From: Actinosynnema pretiosum
GTDB lineage: Bacteria; Actinomycetota; Actinomycetes; Mycobacteriales; Pseudonocardiaceae
Length of the DNA: 64,000 nt
Assembly: GCF_024171695.1 (NCBI RefSeq)
Contig: NZ_JAMTCF010000001.1
Location: forward strand, 549,061 to 613,060
Direction of reading: 5' to 3'
Part shown: positions 59,675 to 64,000 of the stretch, in pieces
Numbering within the stretch: the stretch's first letter is position 1
Layout of the letters: every line of letters starts with the position of its first letter
Notes under the pieces: generated by a model
Databases searched by the model: none
What the model was told of the DNA's origin: nothing
What the model saw: only the letters and a program-made list of their open reading frames with translations
Translations under genes and position numbers: made by a program

Positions 59675-62600
59675 CGGCGGCTCCCGGTGCGCAGCTCCTC
59701 GTAGGCGGGCGCGTCGCCGTCGAGCACGCGCTGCCACGCGCGGGCGAACAGCGCGGGCACCGGTTCGACCGGGACGATCGCGCCGCTGCGCTTGGCGGGC
59801 TCGTAGCCGAAGGCCACGTCGAACATCGGGGCCTTCCACGTCTCCACCGGCAGGTGCGGCTTCTTCAGGTCCGACCAGCCACCCGGCAGGAACAGCGACC
59901 GCCCCGCCCGCGCCCGCTTGGCGCTGAGCACCAGGTCGGTCTCGGCCAGCTCGGCGCGCGCCTTCTTCAGCCGCGCGGGCTTCCACCCGGTCCACCGGGC
60001 CGTGTTGGCGTCGGTCGGGTCGGGCAGGGCCAGCAGCTGGAGGTACAGCACGGCCGCGTCGGCGGACAGGCCGAACCGCTCGGCCGCCTGCTCGACCAGG
60101 TGCGGGACCGAGAACGACGGGTCCTGGAAGAACACCTCGGGGTCGGTGCCCTCGGGCGCGACCGCCGCGCACAGCTCGGCCAGCTCGTCGGTCGCGAGCA
60201 GGTCGCCGCAGGCCAGCACGTCCGAGGAGTACGCCTGCTCGGCCAGCGCCTGGAGCACGGGGCGGTCCTGCGGGCGCACCCGCGCGGGCCACGCGATCAG
60301 GGTGCAGTACTCCTCGGAGGTGGTGACGACGTCCAACCACCCCCCGTGGTTCGTGATCGCGCCGACCGTGCGGTCGGCGCTGATGCCGAGCATCTTCTCC
60401 ACGGCCACCGTCTCACGCCAGGTGCCGACCTGGATCGCCAGGTCCCGGCTGGCGTTGCGGGCGCGCACCAGCTCCAGCGCGACGGGCAGCCGCGAGCGCA
60501 GCGGAGAGGCCGCGGGCAGCCGGTAGGCCAGCCAGGTCAGCGCCTCCAGGGACACCGTCAGGTGGTGGCCGGTGAACCCCTCGCTCTCGTGCATCTTCAG
60601 GTTGTTCCCGACGATGTGCATCCGGGCGTCGGTGTTGAGCCACTCGGTGCGCTCGGGGTTGAGCAGCGCGGCGAGCGTGGTCTCCGGCGCGCGGTTCTCC
60701 AGCGCCTTGCTGGCGTCGAGCAGCACGTCCTCGGGCACGGACACGCGCCTGCCGCGCGTGCCCACCCACACCTGGGCGACGGCCTCGACGTCCGGGCCGC
60801 TCTCCCACAGCGCCACCGGGTCGGCGGGCACGGCGGCGGCGAGCAGCTCGCGCCGGAACCGCTTGGCGGTGTCGCGCAGGCCCTGCCTTGCGGCCTTGAG
60901 CTCGGCGGCGGACAGGCCGATGAGCTTGCGCTGCTCGGTGGTCAGGAAGCTCGCGCCCCAGGTCTCGATCTCCGGCATCCCGGCGAGCAGCAGCGTCGAC
61001 ACGGACGTGCCGAGACCGGTCAGCCCGGCCAGCTCCTCGGGTGCCTCGGCGCGCCACGGCGCGGGGCCGCGCTCGGCCAGCACGTCCAGGAACCGCAGCA
61101 CGTCCGCGCCGGTCAGGGCGCCGCGCAGCTCGCGCGAGTAGGACAGGGTGGCCTTGGGCGGCAGGGCGAACCGGCCGGGCTCGGGGCTGAACTGGAGGCC
61201 CTCCAGCAGGTAGGTGTCGTCCTCGCGCGAGCCGCTGCTGCTGGTGAACGTGGCGAAGCCGCCGCCCAGCGGGAGCACGGCGTGCTTGGTCAGCTGGGTC
61301 TTCAGCGGCAGGTTGATCCCGACCACCCGCCAGCGACCGGTGCCGTCGACCAGCCCGGCGTCGGCGAGCGAGCGCAGCAGCAGGACCAGGGCCTCCCGCT
61401 CCGGCTCGGGGGTGAGCGGCGAGGCGGCGCGGTGCAGCAGCGCGGGCAGCTCGGGCAGCACCTCGTGCCAGGCGGTGCTGTCCGGGTGCGGCAGCTCCCT
61501 GGCCTGGACGGGACCGGCGGCGGCCTGGCCGAGCGCGGCGATCAGCTCGGGCAGCGTGGTCGCGCCGTTGCTGCTGGAGCGGTAGCGGTAGCCGCCGAAC
61601 CAGTCGAGCGCGCCGGTGACGGCGTCCGCGCTCACGACCGGGCCGCGCGGGGCGAGCGCGTCCAGGTCGGTGGTGCGGGCCGCCTCGGCGACCGGCGCGA
61701 ACGCCCGGTAGCCCACCAGCAGCTTCGCGGCCCGGCGCACCAGGTCGGACACGCCGACGACCAGCGCCGGGTGGGTCAGGCCGGGGAGCGCCTTGGCGAC
61801 CGCCTCGGCGACCAGGTCGCGCTTGGTCTTCTCGCCGCGCACGCGGCTCAGCAGGGCGGCCAGCCGCCCCTGGTGGGCGGCGGGGAGCTCGTCGCGCTCC
61901 TCCTTCGGCAGCGCGGCCTCGGCGACCGCTGCGGCGAGCAGGGCCTCGGCGGCCTCGCGGGTGACCGAGCGCAGCGCCGCCGACCCGGCCTCGTCGCGCG
62001 GGCGCAGCACGTGCCACCAGCCCATCGGCGGCAGCAGCGGGGTGCCCGCCGAGTAGTCCGCGTGCTGCTGGCCGACGCCGTCCAGGGAGCCCACGACGAC
62101 GCCGTGCTCGTCGAGCAGGTCGATGGTCCGGTAGTGCGACACGAGGGTGAGCTTGCCCCCGCCGGGCAGGGCGAGCTGCCCGACCGGCGCGTAGCGCTCG
62201 CCGTCGGTCAGGTGCACCCGCCTGCCGTCGACGCCCTCGGCCAGCCAGGACTTGTCGGCCTGGCGGCGCACCCGCCAGCCGTGCAGGCCGTTCGCCTCGC
62301 CCAGCGGGCTGCCGGTGGTGGCGGGCACGGACGGGCGCAGGGTGCAGGAGTGCACGTTCAGCGAGGCGCCCTCGGCGGCGAAGTCCTCCAGGAACGCGGG
62401 CAGGCTCGCCCGGCCGAGCTCGCCGGTGGCCGGGTCGACCTCGACCAGGCCCTGCCCGCCCTGGGGCAGGGACCCGAGGGTCCACAGGTTGGCGCCGTCG
62501 CCGTAGACCCGCCGGGGCGAGGGGATGTGCGTGTCGCCGCGCTGGAGCAGCCTGCCGCCGGTGAACAGGCCTGCGGGCGTGGTGATCGCGGGCTCCGGGG

Positions 62601-64000
62601 CCGAGTTGCTGTAGTAGTAGGTGTTCTCGCGGTTGGTCTGGAAGATCTTGCTGGGCGCGTCGCTCCAGTAGCCCAGCTCCTCGTCCGGCCCCTGCCAGCG
62701 CACCAGCAGCGCGCCGTCGTGCCAGGTGCCGGTGGGGTCGAACGACCACTTGTGGCGCTGGTCGGCGGGGATGCGGGCCTGGTGCTCGGCGAGCACGCCG
62801 TCCGGGCCGACGACCACGAACTTCTCGGCGCGGCGCAGCACGAGGACCGGCCAGGCGCCGCCCGCGAGGACGACGCCGGGGTCGTCCTTGATCTTCTCGG
62901 CCTTCAGCGCCCGGACCGCCTCCTCCAGCGCGGGCCAGCCCAGCTCGTCGAACAGGCCTGCGCGCAGGGTGTCGGCGAGGACCCCCGGGACGTCGGTGTC
63001 GGCGAAGGCCTGGGCGACCTCGGGGGTGTCGGCGAACACCTCGGGCACGGCCAGGACGCTGATCTGCTCCAGCCGCTCCCCCAGCGCGGGCAGGCCGCGC
63101 GGGGCGTCGTCGGCGGCCCTGGCGGTGTTCCAGGCGGCGAGCGCGGCGCGCAGGCCGGGCACGGCGAGCACCTTGAGCAGCGCGTCCACCGTGGTCAGGC
63201 CCTTGTCGGTGCTGACGCGCAGGCAGTTGTAGACGCCGTCGCCGAGCCGGTCGACGAACCGGGAGGCGGCGACGGCGGCAAGGTCGCGGGCGCCGGGCTC
63301 GTCGTCCCCCAGCCAGGAGCCGACCTGGTAGTCGATGTCCCTGCGCTTGGGCTCGGCGATCGGGACGCCCTCGGTGAGCAGCAGGTCGAGCAGGTCGAGC
63401 GCGTAGAAGCGCCAGCCGAGCAGCAGGCGCACCTCGTGGCCGTCGGCGACGAGCCTCGGGGCCATGGCCTCGGCCAGTTCGAGCAGCTTCGGCAGGCGCG
63501 GCTGGGCGCCCCAGTTCGTGTGGTTGACCGCGATGACGTCGGACAGCCACTCGGCGGCGGGCCGGGGGGCGGCGGGTGCGGTCTCGACCGGGTCGGTGTA
63601 CGCGCGGGTCGCGCCGCAGGCGGTGACGATGTCCAGCCACAGCGGCAGGGCCGCCGCCGCGGACGGCACGAACGTGAGCAGGTGCGAGCGGACCTCGGGG
63701 TCGGCGGTGGCCATGCGCACCAGCGCGTTGCGGTAGTGCTTCCAGAAGCCCTGGCCCGCGCGCGGGATCGAGGCGCTGTCGAGCAGGGCGGTCAGCAGCC
63801 GCTCGTCCTGCTCGGCCTGGTCCAGCTTCGCGGCCTTGACCAGGCGCTTGAGGTCCTCGGGCATCCCGGTGTACGGGGGGAGGCCGCCCCTGGTGCGCTC
63901 GACGCACAGGGTGAGGAAGCCCTCGTACGCCTCCACCGGGTCGGCCCGCTTGAGCAGCACCTTCGCGTGCGCCGACAGCGCCTTGGCGGTCAGCGCGCCC
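59671..64000 (-). CDS. Giant protein of the MoxR-VWA operon (paralog 2), 5' end outside the window
   Basis: About 1442 C-terminal residues are visible; the frame is open to the window edge and no start has been reached. The block at the edge (LTAKALSAHAKVLLKR) aligns with about residue 230 of the downstream paralog, so the true N terminus lies further upstream. The two proteins are collinear, sharing the WHVLRPRDE, LLHRAASPLTPEP and YLQLLALPDPTDANTARWTGWKP blocks. This copy lacks the long Ala/Pro-rich inserts and has instead a region with HVGNNLKMHESEGFTGHHL-like content and a unique segment near YYYSNSAPEP. Function is unknown. It is co-transcribed with paralog 1, MoxR, DUF5682-VWA and SWIM, with overlapping stop and start codons. 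Confidence 0.75.
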   Translation of the reverse strand, partial: GALTAKALSAHAKVLLKRADPVEAYEGFLTLCVERTRGGLPPYTGMPEDLKRLVKAAKLDQAEQDERLLTALLDSASIPRAGQGFWKHYRNALVRMATADPEVRSHLLTFVPSAAAALPLWLDIVTACGATRAYTDPVETAPAAPRPAAEWLSDVIAVNHTNWGAQPRLPKLLELAEAMAPRLVADGHEVRLLLGWRFYALDLLDLLLTEGVPIAEPKRRDIDYQVGSWLGDDEPGARDLAAVAASRFVDRLGDGVYNCLRVSTDKGLTTVDALLKVLAVPGLRAALAAWNTARAADDAPRGLPALGERLEQISVLAVPEVFADTPEVAQAFADTDVPGVLADTLRAGLFDELGWPALEEAVRALKAEKIKDDPGVVLAGGAWPVLVLRRAEKFVVVGPDGVLAEHQARIPADQRHKWSFDPTGTWHDGALLVRWQGPDEELGYWSDAPSKIFQTNRENTYYYSNSAPEPAITTPAGLFTGGRLLQRGDTHIPSPRRVYGDGANLWTLGSLPQGGQGLVEVDPATGELGRASLPAFLEDFAAEGASLNVHSCTLRPSVPATTGSPLGEANGLHGWRVRRQADKSWLAEGVDGRRVHLTDGERYAPVGQLALPGGGKLTLVSHYRTIDLLDEHGVVVGSLDGVGQQHADYSAGTPLLPPMGWWHVLRPRDEAGSAALRSVTREAAEALLAAAVAEAALPKEERDELPAAHQGRLAALLSRVRGEKTKRDLVAEAVAKALPGLTHPALVVGVSDLVRRAAKLLVGYRAFAPVAEAARTTDLDALAPRGPVVSADAVTGALDWFGGYRYRSSSNGATTLPELIAALGQAAAGPVQARELPHPDSTAWHEVLPELPALLHRAASPLTPEPEREALVLLLRSLADAGLVDGTGRWRVVGINLPLKTQLTKHAVLPLGGGFATFTSSSGSREDDTYLLEGLQFSPEPGRFALPPKATLSYSRELRGALTGADVLRFLDVLAERGPAPWRAEAPEELAGLTGLGTSVSTLLLAGMPEIETWGASFLTTEQRKLIGLSAAELKAARQGLRDTAKRFRRELLAAAVPADPVALWESGPDVEAVAQVWVGTRGRRVSVPEDVLLDASKALENRAPETTLAALLNPERTEWLNTDARMHIVGNNLKMHESEGFTGHHLTVSLEALTWLAYRLPAASPLRSRLPVALELVRARNASRDLAIQVGTWRETVAVEKMLGISADRTVGAITNHGGWLDVVTTSEEYCTLIAWPARVRPQDRPVLQALAEQAYSSDVLACGDLLATDELAELCAAVAPEGTDPEVFFQDPSFSVPHLVEQAAERFGLSADAAVLYLQLLALPDPTDANTARWTGWKPARLKKARAELAETDLVLSAKRARAGRSLFLPGGWSDLKKPHLPVETWKAPMFDVAFGYEPAKRSGAIVPVEPVPALFARAWQRVLDGDAPAYEELRTGSRR

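Noticed and set aside
1..64000. tRNA, rRNA, riboswitches, insertion sequences or phage genes
   Set aside because: I looked for cloverleaf-like segments, transposase motifs, terminal inverted repeats and phage structural genes by eye and found none; a tRNAscan, Infernal and ISfinder run would be decisive.

Overview
The window is very GC-rich DNA with compact, often overlapping genes and many GTG starts. The gene content (a PknG-type kinase with a GlnX-like membrane protein, numerous low-complexity Ala/Pro/Gly-rich insertions, Tat lipoproteins, cytochrome P450, KatE) points to a filamentous actinobacterium, most likely of the Pseudonocardiales (Actinosynnema/Saccharothrix/Lentzea type). That placement is an inference from style and gene content, not from a marker gene. 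I found no rRNA, tRNA, CRISPR array, prophage or insertion sequence.

Layout. 1-9 kb: an Lrp regulator divergent from a DUF2000 protein, a large zinc-ribbon Ski2-like helicase, a long degenerate-repeat intergenic region, then MarR, a SET-type sugar-efflux MFS transporter and a short-chain dehydrogenase. 9-10.2 kb: a cytochrome P450. 10.5-19.7 kb: a five-gene minus-strand cluster encoding trypsin-like protease, PknG kinase, VWA/zinc-ribbon protein, GlnX-like four-helix membrane protein and an orphan solute-binding lipoprotein. It looks like an extracellular-ligand-to-kinase signalling unit. 19.8-25 kb: a secreted phosphodiester glycosidase/metallophosphoesterase with a 10-residue repeat stalk, then a surface protein with a broken reading frame. 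25.1-36.9 kb: a MerR regulator, then a catabolic regulon: DeoR regulator and a four-carbon acid-sugar kinase fused in frame to PdxA2 on the minus strand, divergent from an Opp/Dpp-type ABC importer, an aldo/keto reductase and an HpcH/HpaI aldolase.

37-46 kb: a secreted intradiol dioxygenase lipoprotein, TetR divergent from a MarR-MFS drug-efflux operon, RidA, the large catalase KatE divergent from a DoxX-like membrane protein, and an AraC regulator. 46-64 kb: a YbjN-like hypothetical gene followed by a tightly overlapping minus-strand operon encoding a SWIM zinc-finger protein, a DUF5682-VWA fusion, a MoxR AAA ATPase and two giant paralogous proteins, the second running off the window edge. 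This resembles the E. coli yehI-yehQ (MolR) set of genes.

The two most interesting systems are the protease-PknG-VWA-GlnX-SBP cluster and the MoxR-VWA-SWIM-giant-paralog operon. A separate structural theme is that several intergenic regions, mostly at convergent gene ends, are filled with short tandem repeats of about 14 bp; two of these arrays run through a stop codon.
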